A stretch of DNA of 64,000 nt from JAAXHB01 sp965214945 (GTDB taxonomy: Bacteria > Actinomycetota > Acidimicrobiia > Acidimicrobiales > Aldehydirespiratoraceae), in assembly GCA_965214945.1 (NCBI GenBank), contig OZ244029.1, forward strand, positions 496,001-560,000, given 5' to 3'. Under the pieces are notes generated by a model. It was given only the letters and a program-made list of their open reading frames with translations. It ran no database searches and had not been told where the DNA came from. Shown here one piece after another: positions 7,879-17,200 of the stretch; the first letter of the stretch is position 1; every line of letters begins with the position of its first letter. The position numbers and the translations under genes are program-made.

Positions 7879-8692
7879 CCTCAACAGATCGCAGCAGACC
7901 GCGCATCCCCGCAAGCCACCTGTCACGGTCGGCAGCACGGCGCTGCTCATAGACGGCCACCTCTGGGTGCGGCAGCACCAGGAACCGGTCTTCTCTGAGC
8001 GCGTCCAGGGTGACGGCTGCCACCTCGGACGGCTCGATCATGCCTAGCTGCTCCACCTGGTTGACGGCCACCCCACCGTCGCGGCGCTGCGTCATCGCGG
8101 TGCGCACCCCCTGCGGGCACAGGCATGAGACGCGCACGCCGGCATCGCCGTAGGTGATTGCCGCCCACTCGGCGAGGGCGACAGCGGCGTGCTTGGTGAC
8201 CGCGTAGGGCGCGGCCCCGAGGCTGGTCAGCAGCCCGGCAGCCGAGGCGGTGACGAGCAAGTGGCCCGAGCCTCTGGCCTCCCAACGCGGCACCATATGG
8301 CGGCAGGCGATCACATGGGCCATGACATGGACGCTCCAGGCCCGACCCCATTCGTCGTCGCCGACATCGAAGCCGCCCGGCGCGGCGATTCCGGCATTAC
8401 CGCACCACAGCTCGATCGGCCCGATCTCGCCCTCCACACGCTCGATGAGCTGCGCGACGGCGCGCTCGTCGGCAGCGTCCAGCAGCATTCCCCACGCTGC
8501 CGGTCGCGGCGATGCGGCGTCCCGGTGGGCATGCTCCGCGTTGATCTCATGGGCGATGGAGGCCGCGCCGCTTTCGTTGATGTCTGCCGCCACGACGGAC
8601 GCGCCGGCGTCCAGGGCCAGCGCCCGTGCCAGGGCTCGGCCGATCCCGCTGGCGCCTCCGGTAACGACTGCTACGGCGCCTTCAAGCTCCAC
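7871..8692 (-). CDS. Short-chain dehydrogenase/reductase (SDR)
   Basis: A 273-residue classical SDR with a Rossmann glycine motif (TGGASGIG) at the N-terminus, a central Asn-Ala-Gly motif (CGNAGIA), the catalytic serine in LLVTASAAG and the YAVTK active site. It would oxidise or reduce an alcohol/carbonyl with NAD(P)(H). GTG at 8692 is chosen because the dinucleotide-binding strand begins a few residues later; an in-frame ATG at 8758 would add an Arg-rich leader. It is the last gene of the minus-strand cluster that begins with kgd. Substrate unknown. Confidence 0.85.
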   Translation of the reverse strand: MELEGAVAVVTGGASGIGRALARALALDAGASVVAADINESGAASIAHEINAEHAHRDAASPRPAAWGMLLDAADERAVAQLIERVEGEIGPIELWCGNAGIAAPGGFDVGDDEWGRAWSVHVMAHVIACRHMVPRWEARGSGHLLVTASAAGLLTSLGAAPYAVTKHAAVALAEWAAITYGDAGVRVSCLCPQGVRTAMTQRRDGGVAVNQVEQLGMIEPSEVAAVTLDALREDRFLVLPHPEVAVYEQRRAADRDRWLAGMRGLLRSVEAR

Positions 8693-8767
8693 GAGCCAGA
8701 TGCTACGCGCCGCCCGACGACAACGACCGGCAAGCTGTCCGATACCAACGATCGGCAAGCTAGCCGG

Positions 8768-9283
8768 TTAGGTGCGTCCGGCAGGCATGAGGCGGCGGGA
8801 CGCCGCTCCAAGGGCGACGCCCACTGCGATCCCGGCCATCACGTCGCTGGCGTGGTGAATGCGCGTGTGGATGCGGCTCAGCGCCACCAGCACTGCGAGC
8901 GCGTACCAGGCCACGGCACACCTGCTTCTGCGCGACAGCAAAGCCGCGGCCACCATCGCCGCGCTGGCGTGGCCGCTCGGGAAACTGCTGGTGAGCGGCT
9001 GGCGCAACCGATGCGGGTGCGGGCTGCGGTTAGCGGGCCTGCCCCGGCGGAACAGCGACTTGATGGCGCCGTTGACCAGCGCCGACTCCACGCCCAGAGC
9101 CACGCTGAGCTGCACCGTGATGCGGGGGTTGCGGCGTGCCGCGGCCTGCGCAGCGCCGAGCCAGTGCCACAGCATCGAGTGGTTGGCCGCCTCCGACGCC
9201 ATGTAGAACACCCGGTCGAGCGCCGGACGGCCCCGCAGCCGCCGCTCCCACCAGCCGTCGACGAGCGCGTCGAAGCGGTTCAC
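8768..9283 (-). CDS. PAP2-family membrane phosphatase
   Basis: A 171-residue polytopic protein with the three PAP2 signature motifs in order: K-S-L-F-R-R-G-R-P (motif 1), SFPSGHAS (motif 2) and SRIHTRIHHASD (motif 3, catalytic His and Asp). It would remove phosphate from a lipid pyrophosphate or phosphate at the membrane. In actinobacteria such proteins act on polyprenyl phosphates or phosphoribosyl-lipids. GTG at 9283 is preferred because the frame upstream to 9808 overlaps the reductase gene and looks non-coding. The neighbouring reductase is also linked to isoprenoid lipids, hinting at a shared pathway. Confidence 0.82.
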   Translation of the reverse strand: MNRFDALVDGWWERRLRGRPALDRVFYMASEAANHSMLWHWLGAAQAAARRNPRITVQLSVALGVESALVNGAIKSLFRRGRPANRSPHPHRLRQPLTSSFPSGHASAAMVAAALLSRRSRCAVAWYALAVLVALSRIHTRIHHASDVMAGIAVGVALGAASRRLMPAGRT

Positions 9284-9378
9284 GGCCGACGATGCTACGA
9301 ACGGCAAACGATGCTGCGAATCGTGCGATGCTGCGAATCGCGTGCCGCCGCGAACATGGCGTGCCGACTGGGGCCGTT

Positions 9379-10599
9379 TCACGCTGATTCCGCGAAGGCA
9401 CCGCGCGAAGACAGCGCGCCGCGGCGCCATCTCCGGGGCGTGGCTACTAGGGCACGGGGATAATCCTCGAACAGCCAGCGGGCGAAGTTGCGACGCGTCC
9501 AGTCCGACGCCCCGGCCAGGCGCAGCGCTCCTCGGGCCATCACCGGCCTCGCCAGTAGGGGGATAAGAGCCCGCGACATCCGGTCGTCGGCAGCGAGTTC
9601 GGCTGTGGCCCGCCGGGTGTACTCGGACGCGACCGCCTCGGCGCTGCGCTCGTTCCCACTGACGGCTTCGGCGGCCAGGCGCCCGGTGACCAGCGCCTGC
9701 CCTATGCCCTCGCCAGTGGCGGGATCGGAGACGCCGGCAGCGTCGCCGGCGAACAGCGCACGACCCGAAGCGAGCGGCAGTCGGCCGACCCGCGCCGGGA
9801 TAGGCCACGCTCGGTGAGAGCCCTCCGCCACGGCGTCCGGGCCGAGGACGGCTCTGATGTGCGGGCGGGCGAGCAGGTCATGCCAGAGTCTTCGCATTGA
9901 TCCGCCGCTGCGCGCCGCTCGCCGCTGCACGCCGAAGCCGACGTTCGCCCTGCCGTCGCCGAGCGGGAACGACCAGGCGTAGCCCGGCAACAGGTCGGCC
10001 TCGAACCACACAACCAGCTCAGCGGCGCGGGGCCCGACGTCTCGAAAATACTGGCGGAATGCCATCCATTCGCCCCTGTACCCGACAGGTGCCAGACCCA
10101 GCGACTTTCGCAGCGGCGACCACATGCCGTCGGCGCCGATCACCCAGCGTGCGACGACCGTGCCGAGCCCTTCCACACGAGCACGGATCGCGGCGCGGTC
10201 TTCGGTATGGGCCGCAGAGAGCAGCGCGTGGCCGTCGGCGACGGTTGCGCCCGCTGAGCGGGCAGCTTCCAGCATGGCGCTGTCGAGTTCGGCCCGGCGA
10301 GCGGTGGCGGCGTAGCACCCGGCTTCGCGTGGCAGCGGAAACACATGCTCGCGCCCTGACGGCGATCGCACGACGGCGCTCGTCACCTGATGCCATGACT
10401 GCATCGTCTGGGGCCGCACGCCCATGCGCTCCAGCTCTCGCAGCGCCAGAGCTGTGAGCCCGTCGCCGCAGCATTTGTCTCGAGGGAACGAGGCCCGGTC
10501 GATCACAAGCGTCTTCCGTCCTGCCCGCACCGCGCCGATGGCGGCGGCCGCACCCGCAGGCCCGGCCCCGACCACCAGAACATCGGCGACGACGCTCAC
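9379..10599 (-). CDS. Geranylgeranyl-reductase-family FAD-dependent oxidoreductase
   Basis: A 406-residue flavoprotein beginning with a Rossmann FAD-binding motif (VVGAGPAGAAAA), followed by the FPRDKCCGDGLT block typical of the geranylgeranyl reductase/menaquinone reductase family. A second FAD motif (LFAGDAAGVSDPATGEGI) lies about three-quarters of the way along. Members hydrogenate double bonds in isoprenoid chains, such as menaquinone tails or polyprenyl lipids. Its start overlaps the end of the VanW gene by 4 bp, so the two are likely co-translated. The exact substrate is not predictable from sequence. Confidence 0.85.
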   Translation of the reverse strand: MSVVADVLVVGAGPAGAAAAIGAVRAGRKTLVIDRASFPRDKCCGDGLTALALRELERMGVRPQTMQSWHQVTSAVVRSPSGREHVFPLPREAGCYAATARRAELDSAMLEAARSAGATVADGHALLSAAHTEDRAAIRARVEGLGTVVARWVIGADGMWSPLRKSLGLAPVGYRGEWMAFRQYFRDVGPRAAELVVWFEADLLPGYAWSFPLGDGRANVGFGVQRRAARSGGSMRRLWHDLLARPHIRAVLGPDAVAEGSHRAWPIPARVGRLPLASGRALFAGDAAGVSDPATGEGIGQALVTGRLAAEAVSGNERSAEAVASEYTRRATAELAADDRMSRALIPLLARPVMARGALRLAGASDWTRRNFARWLFEDYPRALVATPRRWRRGALSSRGAFAESA

Positions 10600-12620
10600 T
10601 CGGAGCCCGGCCCATCTTCGGGTTGGTTGTCGTTGGGGGGCTGGTCGGGGGGCTGGTCGTTGTTGGTGTTGCCGGGCGGCGTTGTGTGTGTGGGGTTGTC
10701 GTTGGGTTGGTCGCTGTCGGGCAGGGTGGTGGTCGTGGGGTCGGTGATTGTCGGGTCGGGCTGGTCGACGCTGTTGGTGTTGTTGGGCGGCGTTATGGTG
10801 GTGGGGTCGTCATCGTCGGGCGGGTCGTTGTCGGGCACGTCGCCGTTGGGCAGGGTGGTGGTCGTAGGGTCGCCGTCGGGTTGGTCGTCGCCGTCTTCGG
10901 GCAGGGTTGTGGTCGTCACAGAGGGGGTGCCGTCACACTTGATGCCCTCGGGCCGGTAGACGGCGAACACCGTGTCGGTCTCGGTGTGCCCGTCGTTGAG
11001 CCAGGTGCGCGTGCGCGTCGTCGTCACACGAGTGCACGAGGTTCCTTGTGGGCGGCTGTATTGAGCGGTCTGCTTGCCGATGATCCACGGCGTGGAATAG
11101 ATGCGCACCGTCACAGAGCTGGCGGTGGTGGTCGGCCAAAGCATCAGCGTGTAGGGCGTGTTGTTCTCGAAAACGAGGTCGACGTACCCATATGAGACCG
11201 TGGCCTCGCGGCCGTACGGATAGCGGCTGATGTAGATGGAGTGGCTCTGGTAGTCGACGAACTCGAGGCCTGCGAAGAAGGCGGCGTTGAACAGCGTCGT
11301 GGCGAACTGCGAAATCCCGCCGCCGACTTCATTGGTGAACACGCCCTCGGCGATCACCCCCGCGGAGACGAAGCCCTTCTCACGAGTGCGCGGGCCGACG
11401 AAATCGTTCAATGAGAACCGTTCGCCGGGAGCGACCAGCGCCCCCCGGGTGATCTCAGAGATGCGGTCGATGTTGATCACGCGCTGCTGTCCTGGTCTGA
11501 ACGGGGTGGTGAACTCGCCAACGATCTGGGTGATCCCCAGCGACTCGGCCCATTCGCGGCCCCGCGGGTGAGGCGAAGCGACACTCGGCAGCACTATCAC
11601 CGGCTGCAACTGTTCGAGTCCCGCGAGCAGAACGTCAGCGGCTTGCGGATCACAGCACTTATATGCCGGCTCACCGCCTCGGATCACCACTGTGCCGCTG
11701 GCGTTGTCAGAGAAGTCCACGTCGAATGAGGCCTCTGAGCTTTCGGTGCGCGCGAACTCGAAGAGGTCGGCCAGCATGTCGGAGATGCCACTGTCGAGGG
11801 CCAGGCGGGCTTCCAGCCCCGTCCCCTCGGTACGCACGAACGGCCTGAGGTGTTCCGGGCCCAGCAAAGCGCTTGCCGTAGTGCCTTGCATGTGCAGCCG
11901 GACGCCTTCGGCAGTGATGCGGTTTGCCTCCTCAGCCAGCTCGATGGCCCTTAGCGAGGCCTCGGGATCGGCTGGGCGCGTGCCCCTCGTAGGCACAGCT
12001 ACCGTCACCGGCTCGGTACTGGCGTCGCCGAGGCTGTCGAGCACCGCGCCTTCCAGCAGCGACATCAGCGCAGGCATGTTGGCATCGGGGATCTGAACGC
12101 CGATCACCGGAACGAGTTCACCTGCGACGAGCCTTATCCGCGGTGTTTCGGGATCGCCGCCGAGTTGCTGCACGGCTGCGGTGATCCGGCTGACTTCGGT
12201 CGTCAATACGAGGTCGATGTTGCGGTGCCCGAAGAAGTCGCGCAGCCACGCAAAGGGTTGCAGGGGTCCCTCGACCTGTTCGGCGGCCTCCGCGGCGACG
12301 GAGGATATGTCGAGGCTGATTCCCAGCTCGGAGGCGCTCTTCACCACGGCGTTGTTGTCGAGCGCCAGCTCCACCTCGATTGCGGAGAGTTCGGCGGCGA
12401 GCGGCGCGAGCAGCCCGGCGACATCGTCCGGCGACCGGCCGCCCACATCGATCCCGCCGACGCGAGTGCCGCGGCGAACCTCATCGGGGCCCCAAAAGTC
12501 GTCTATCAGCCACACGATGGCGAGCACTCCGATGACTGCCTCGACCGCCAAGGCCGTCCACATCACCCAGGTACGCCGAAACCAGGGACGCCGGCTGCCG
12601 AATCGCGTTCCTCCGCTCAT
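10596..12620 (-). CDS. VanW-family cell-wall-associated membrane protein
   Basis: A 674-residue protein with one N-terminal transmembrane helix (about residues 16-40) and a long extracytoplasmic region. Repeated peptidoglycan-binding-like segments (PG_binding_4 type) are followed by a VanW domain at about 390-520 (FSLNDFVGPRTREKGF, GGGISQFATTLFNA). The last ~120 residues are a low-complexity Asp/Pro/Thr/Asn tail with imperfect repeats. VanW proteins are cell-wall associated, with unknown biochemical activity. ATG 12620 overlaps the nucS stop in a TGATG arrangement. Confidence 0.85.
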   Translation of the reverse strand: MSGGTRFGSRRPWFRRTWVMWTALAVEAVIGVLAIVWLIDDFWGPDEVRRGTRVGGIDVGGRSPDDVAGLLAPLAAELSAIEVELALDNNAVVKSASELGISLDISSVAAEAAEQVEGPLQPFAWLRDFFGHRNIDLVLTTEVSRITAAVQQLGGDPETPRIRLVAGELVPVIGVQIPDANMPALMSLLEGAVLDSLGDASTEPVTVAVPTRGTRPADPEASLRAIELAEEANRITAEGVRLHMQGTTASALLGPEHLRPFVRTEGTGLEARLALDSGISDMLADLFEFARTESSEASFDVDFSDNASGTVVIRGGEPAYKCCDPQAADVLLAGLEQLQPVIVLPSVASPHPRGREWAESLGITQIVGEFTTPFRPGQQRVINIDRISEITRGALVAPGERFSLNDFVGPRTREKGFVSAGVIAEGVFTNEVGGGISQFATTLFNAAFFAGLEFVDYQSHSIYISRYPYGREATVSYGYVDLVFENNTPYTLMLWPTTTASSVTVRIYSTPWIIGKQTAQYSRPQGTSCTRVTTTRTRTWLNDGHTETDTVFAVYRPEGIKCDGTPSVTTTTLPEDGDDQPDGDPTTTTLPNGDVPDNDPPDDDDPTTITPPNNTNSVDQPDPTITDPTTTTLPDSDQPNDNPTHTTPPGNTNNDQPPDQPPNDNQPEDGPGSE

Positions 12621-13288
12621 CAGAACAAGGTTGCCTGAGGCGGTTCTGCTCCGCGCAGCCGGTCGTAGTCCACTTCCACGCAGCCGATCGACCTGCTGCG
12701 CGCCAGAGTTCGCGCTTGCTGGCGGATCGACTGGGCGGCAAGCACTCCGCGCACCGGCCTCAGGCTCTGATCTATGTTCAGGATCTCGAGATACCGCGAA
12801 AGCTGCTCCACGCCGTCGATGTCGCCTGTGCGTTTCACTTCCACGGCCACCGCAGCGCCCTCAGAGTCGCGGCACAGCAAGTCCACCGGGCCGATGGCTG
12901 TCGGATACTCCCGCCGGATCAGCGTCAGCCCGGCCTCCACCGACGTGGGGTCGGCGGCCAGCAACTCCTGAAGCTGCGCCTCCACGCCGTCCTTCTGCAG
13001 GCCGGGATCGACGCCCATCTCGTGAGTCGAGTCGTGCAGAACCTCCTCGATTCTGATGGTGAGCGTGTCGCGGCCGCCCGGCGAGGAGACCCGCCACTCG
13101 CCGGCGTTGTCGTCGATCACCAGCCGGTTGGGGGCGTTCATCCAGTTGAGCGGCTTGTAGGCGCCGCCGTCGGCGTGGACGGCCACGCAGCCGTCGGCTT
13201 TCATCATGATCAGGCGCACTGCCACAGGCAGATGGGCTTGAAGGCGACCCGCGTAGTCGACAGTGCAGCGGGCGATCACAAGTCGCAC
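12620..13288 (-). CDS. nucS: Mismatch-specific endonuclease NucS/EndoMS
   Basis: A 222-residue protein, close to the usual NucS length. It starts with the family hallmark RLVIARCTVDYAGRL and carries a PD-(D/E)XK nuclease core (GPVDLLCRD then VAVEVKRTGDIDG) in its C-terminal half. NucS cuts both strands at certain mismatches and replaces MutS/MutL in actinobacteria and archaea. The last residues (PQATLF) resemble the C-terminal sliding-clamp-binding motif known for NucS. GTG 13288 matches the conserved N-terminus; the longer frame up to 13465 overlaps cysQ. No MutS is seen in the window. Confidence 0.92.
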   Translation of the reverse strand: MRLVIARCTVDYAGRLQAHLPVAVRLIMMKADGCVAVHADGGAYKPLNWMNAPNRLVIDDNAGEWRVSSPGGRDTLTIRIEEVLHDSTHEMGVDPGLQKDGVEAQLQELLAADPTSVEAGLTLIRREYPTAIGPVDLLCRDSEGAAVAVEVKRTGDIDGVEQLSRYLEILNIDQSLRPVRGVLAAQSIRQQARTLARSRSIGCVEVDYDRLRGAEPPQATLF

Positions 13289-13296
13289 TACCGCCC

Positions 13297-14202
13297 TCAG
13301 GCACCGTCCAGGGCTGCCCGCAGCGCCGGGTACAGCTCGGGCCGGCACACGATCAGATCCGGCAGCCAGGGATCGGGCCGGTTGTAGCGAAGCTTCGCGC
13401 CGTCGATCCGGCTGACGACGCATCCCGCTGCGGCAGCCACCGCAGCCGGCGCGCACGAGTCCCACTCGTACTGGCCTCCGGCGTGCACATAGGCGCTGGT
13501 CTCGCCGCGCACGACTGACATTGCCTTGGCGCCGGCCGACCCGATCGGCACGATCTCAGCTGCGAGGGCTTTGGCCGCGGCCGCGGCTTGCTGCGGCGGC
13601 CTGCTGCGTGACACCGCCAGGCGAACCCGCCCACCGTCAGCCTCGGGCAGCCGCGGCGGTCGGGCCGTCGACAGCACCCGCCTCATTGCCGGCAGCGCCA
13701 CCGCGCCCGCCGCCGGGCGCCCGTCCACAGCCAAGGCCACGTGCACCGCCCAGTCGTCCCGCGGCGGATCGGAGAACTCGCGCGTGCCGTCGAGAGGGTC
13801 GATGATCCAGACACGCCGCGAGCCGAGCCGGGAGCCGTCGTCGTCGGCCTCCTCAGAGAGCACCGCGTCGTCGGGGCGCGCTTCGGCCAACGCAGTGGCT
13901 AGCAGCTGCTGCGAGCGCCGGTCGCCCTCGGCGGCTAGCACTGCCGCCGGCGCGCCCTGAGCGCCTAGGCGCGCCCTCAGATCCAGCAGCCGCTTACCGG
14001 CCCGAAGCGCCAGGTCAGCCGCCAGCGCGTGATCGGCCTGGAGCGCCCGTGCGCCGCCCGACCCGGCGGAAGCCCGGACAGCTGGCGACGGAGCTTCTTC
14101 TTCGTCGGCCTGGAGCGCCCGTGCCCCGCCCGACCTGGCGGAGCCCCGCCGAACAGAGCGGCCGGCGCGGCCGGCGCGGGCCGGGCCCGTAGCTGGGATC
14201 AA
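13297..14202 (-). CDS. cysQ: Inositol monophosphatase-family / CysQ-like 3'(2'),5'-bisphosphate nucleotidase
   Basis: A 301-residue Mg2+-dependent phosphatase with metal-binding motifs LSEEADDD, WIIDPLDGTREF and YEWDSCAPAA in the standard order. The CysQ type hydrolyses PAP(S) in sulfur assimilation, and related enzymes act on inositol phosphates; the DGTREF form favours CysQ. The first ~55 residues are an unusual extension containing a duplicated SGGARALQAD segment, encoded by a DNA repeat (about 14037-14071 and 14108-14143). The true start could therefore be internal. Its start overlaps the kgd stop by 4 bp and nucS follows 8 bp later. Confidence 0.82.
   Translation of the reverse strand: MIPATGPARAGRAGRSVRRGSARSGGARALQADEEEAPSPAVRASAGSGGARALQADHALAADLALRAGKRLLDLRARLGAQGAPAAVLAAEGDRRSQQLLATALAEARPDDAVLSEEADDDGSRLGSRRVWIIDPLDGTREFSDPPRDDWAVHVALAVDGRPAAGAVALPAMRRVLSTARPPRLPEADGGRVRLAVSRSRPPQQAAAAAKALAAEIVPIGSAGAKAMSVVRGETSAYVHAGGQYEWDSCAPAAVAAAAGCVVSRIDGAKLRYNRPDPWLPDLIVCRPELYPALRAALDGA
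14037..14143. repeat. Imperfect ~35-bp direct repeat in the 5' part of the cysQ-like gene
   Basis: Two copies, about 14037-14071 and 14108-14143, are in frame and produce a duplicated SGGARALQAD peptide near the N-terminus. Confidence 0.65.
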
Positions 14203-17200
14203 AGCTGAAAGGCCTCGTCGAGCAGCTCCTGGTGTTCCTGGGCGTGGATGCGCGCGCTGCCGCAGGCCGGGCTGCCCGACTCGGGCCGGCTCACCCGCAG
14301 GATGCGGTGGCTGTTCTCGTGTGCCTCATACAGTCGGCCTTTCACGGCGTTCCACGGCCCCATGTTCTCCGGTTCCTCCTGCAGCCACACCAGTTCGGAG
14401 GCGTTGCGGAAGAGCGCCAGGTGTTGTTCGACGGCCGCGAACGGCCACGGGTAGAGCTGCTCCACCCGGCACACCGCCACCGGCGCGCCAGAGCGGTCGC
14501 GCGCCGCCATGGCGTCGTATCCGATCTTGCCGCTGCAGACGATCACCCTTCTCACCTCGTCGGGGTCGAGGCCGCCGCCGGCCACCAGCGGATCGTCGAG
14601 CACCTCTTCGAAGGTGCCCGACAGCAGCTCCCGCACCGGCGAGCGGGACGCGCGGGCCCGCAGCAGCGACTTGGGGGTGAAGACCACCAGAGGCTTGCGC
14701 ACGTCTTGGATCATCTGGCGGCGCAGCAAGTGGAAGAACTGGGCCGCAGTGGTGGCGTTGCACACCTGGATGTTGTCCTCCGCTGCCAGCAGCAGGAACC
14801 GTTCCACACGCGCCGAGGAGTGCTCGGGCCCCTGGCCCTCCAGTCCGTGCGGCAGCAGCAGCACGATCCCGCAGCGCTGTTGCCACTTGTCCTCCGCCGC
14901 GACTATGAACTGGTCGATGATGATCTGCCCGCCGTTGGCGAAGTCGCCGAACTGCGCCTCCCACATCACCAGCGCCTCCGGCTTGGCGGTCGAGTAGCCG
15001 TACTCGAAGCCCAGCACCGCGTACTCCGACAGCAGCGAGTCGTAGATCCAGAGTTTCGCTCCCTGCGAGCACAGCTTGGCCAGAGGCACGTGCTCCGTGG
15101 ACGTCCGATAGTCCACCAGCGTGGAATGTCGGTGCGAGAACGTGCCTCGGCGGCAGTCCTGACCGCTGAGCCGCAACGAAGTGCCTTCTATCAGCAGCGA
15201 GCCGAACGCCATGGCCTCCCCGAGAGCCCAATCGATCTCGCCTGCGCGGAACATCTCGTCGCGGCGCTTGAACTGCCGCGCCAGCTTCGGATGGAGCGTG
15301 AACCCCTCAGGCACCGTCGACAGAGCGCGGTAGATCTTCTCGATCATCACCGTGTCGATCGCGGTGCGGACGTGGGGCAGCACGCCTATCGGCGCCGGCG
15401 GCGGCTTGGCGAGGATCTCGGGCCCGCCGAGCGCGAGGTTGCGTGTCTCGTCGAGCGCGGACTGAAGCTGCGCCCGGAAGTCGGCGAGCGCGGCCTCCTG
15501 CTCCTCGGCCGTGAAGTCGCCCCGTTTCACCAGCGCGTCGGTGTACTGCTGGCGCACGGTGGGTTTGGCGTCTATCCGGCGGTACATCTCAGGCAGCGTG
15601 TAGCTGGGATCGTCGGCTTCGTTGTGGCCGTGGCGCCGATAGCAGATCATGTCGATAACGGCGTCTTTGTGGAACCTCTGGCGGTAGGCGAAAGCCAGCC
15701 GGGCCATCCGCACGCACGCCTCGGGGTCGTCTCCGTTGACGTGGAAGATCGGCGATCCGATCATCTTGGCCACGTCGGTGGAGTACTCCGAGGATCGGGC
15801 CGCGTCGGGAGTGGTGGTGAACCCGAGCTGATTGTTGATCACCACGTGGATCGTTCCACCCACCCGGTAGCCCTTGATCTGGCTCAGGTGAAGCGTCTCG
15901 GCTACCACACCCTGGCCGGCGAATGCGGCGTCGCCGTGCACCAGGATCGGCAGCACCGGATAGGGCCCGTACCCGTCGGAGAGTTCGATCCCGTCCATGC
16001 GGGCGCGGGCCATGCCGACCACCACGGGATCGACGGCTTCGAGGTGCGACGGGTTGGCGGCCAGCTCCAGCGGTATGTGATTGCCTGAGGGGCTTGTGTA
16101 GACGCCCTGCTGGCCCAGGTGGTATTTGACGTCGCCGCTGCCCTGGGTTTGGTCGGCGGTGATGGCGCCCTCGAACTCGCTGAACAGTTCTTGGTAGCTC
16201 TTGCCTGCCAGGTTGACCAGAACGTTCAGCCGCCCGCGGTGCGCCATGCCCATCACGATGTGGGCGAGGTGGTTGTCGGCCGCCTCGGCGAGCACCGCAT
16301 CAATCAGCGGGATGGCCGACTCGGCGCCTTCGAGCCCGAAGCGCTTCTGCCCAACGTACTTGGCGCCCAGAAAGCTCCCGAGCGCCTCGGCCGCGTTAAG
16401 GCAGCTGAGTATGTGGCGCTGGTCCTCATGTTTCAGCGACGTGTCGGCGCCCTCGATCTGCTCCTGGATCCAACGCTTCTCGCGCGGTTCCTGTATGTGC
16501 ATGTACTCCACACCGACGGTGCGGCAGTAGGCGTCTCGCAGCACACCGAGCACGTCGCCCAGCGCCATTCGCTGCGTGCCGCCGACGGTGGCGTAGATGC
16601 CGGTCTCGCTGCCGGTGAGGAACTCTCGGTCGAGATCCCAGATGGTCAGCCCGTAGCTCGCCGGGTCGAGTTCGGCGTGCATCACCGGCTCTTTGACCTG
16701 CAGCGGGTCGAGGTCGGCGATCAGGTGTCCTCTCACCCTGTATTGGTTGATGAGCTGGTTGACTTTGGCCTGCTTCTCGAGCATGGCGGCTTCGCGGTCG
16801 ACCGGGTTGAAATCCCGCCTCCATTTCACCGCCGAGTACGGCGTGCCCATCGAGCGGAACACGTCGACGTAGAAGTCGTCGCCGCCGAGCAGCAGGTCGT
16901 GCAGCTTGCGCAGGAACAGCCCCGACTCGGCCCCCTGGATCACGCGGTGGTCGTAAGTGCTGGTGACGGTCACCAGCTTGCTGACCCCGAGGTCGGCCAG
17001 AACAGCCGGATCGGCCGCCTCGTATTCTGCCGGGAAGGCCAGAGCCCCGATGCCGACGATGGTGCCTTGGCCGGACATGAGCCGAGGCACCGACTGGCGG
17101 GTGCCGAGGGTTCCCGGGTTGGTGATGGTGACGGTTGTGCCGGCGAAGTCGTCGGGGCTCAGCCGTCCGGTGCGGACCTTGTCGACCTGGGCGTTGTAGA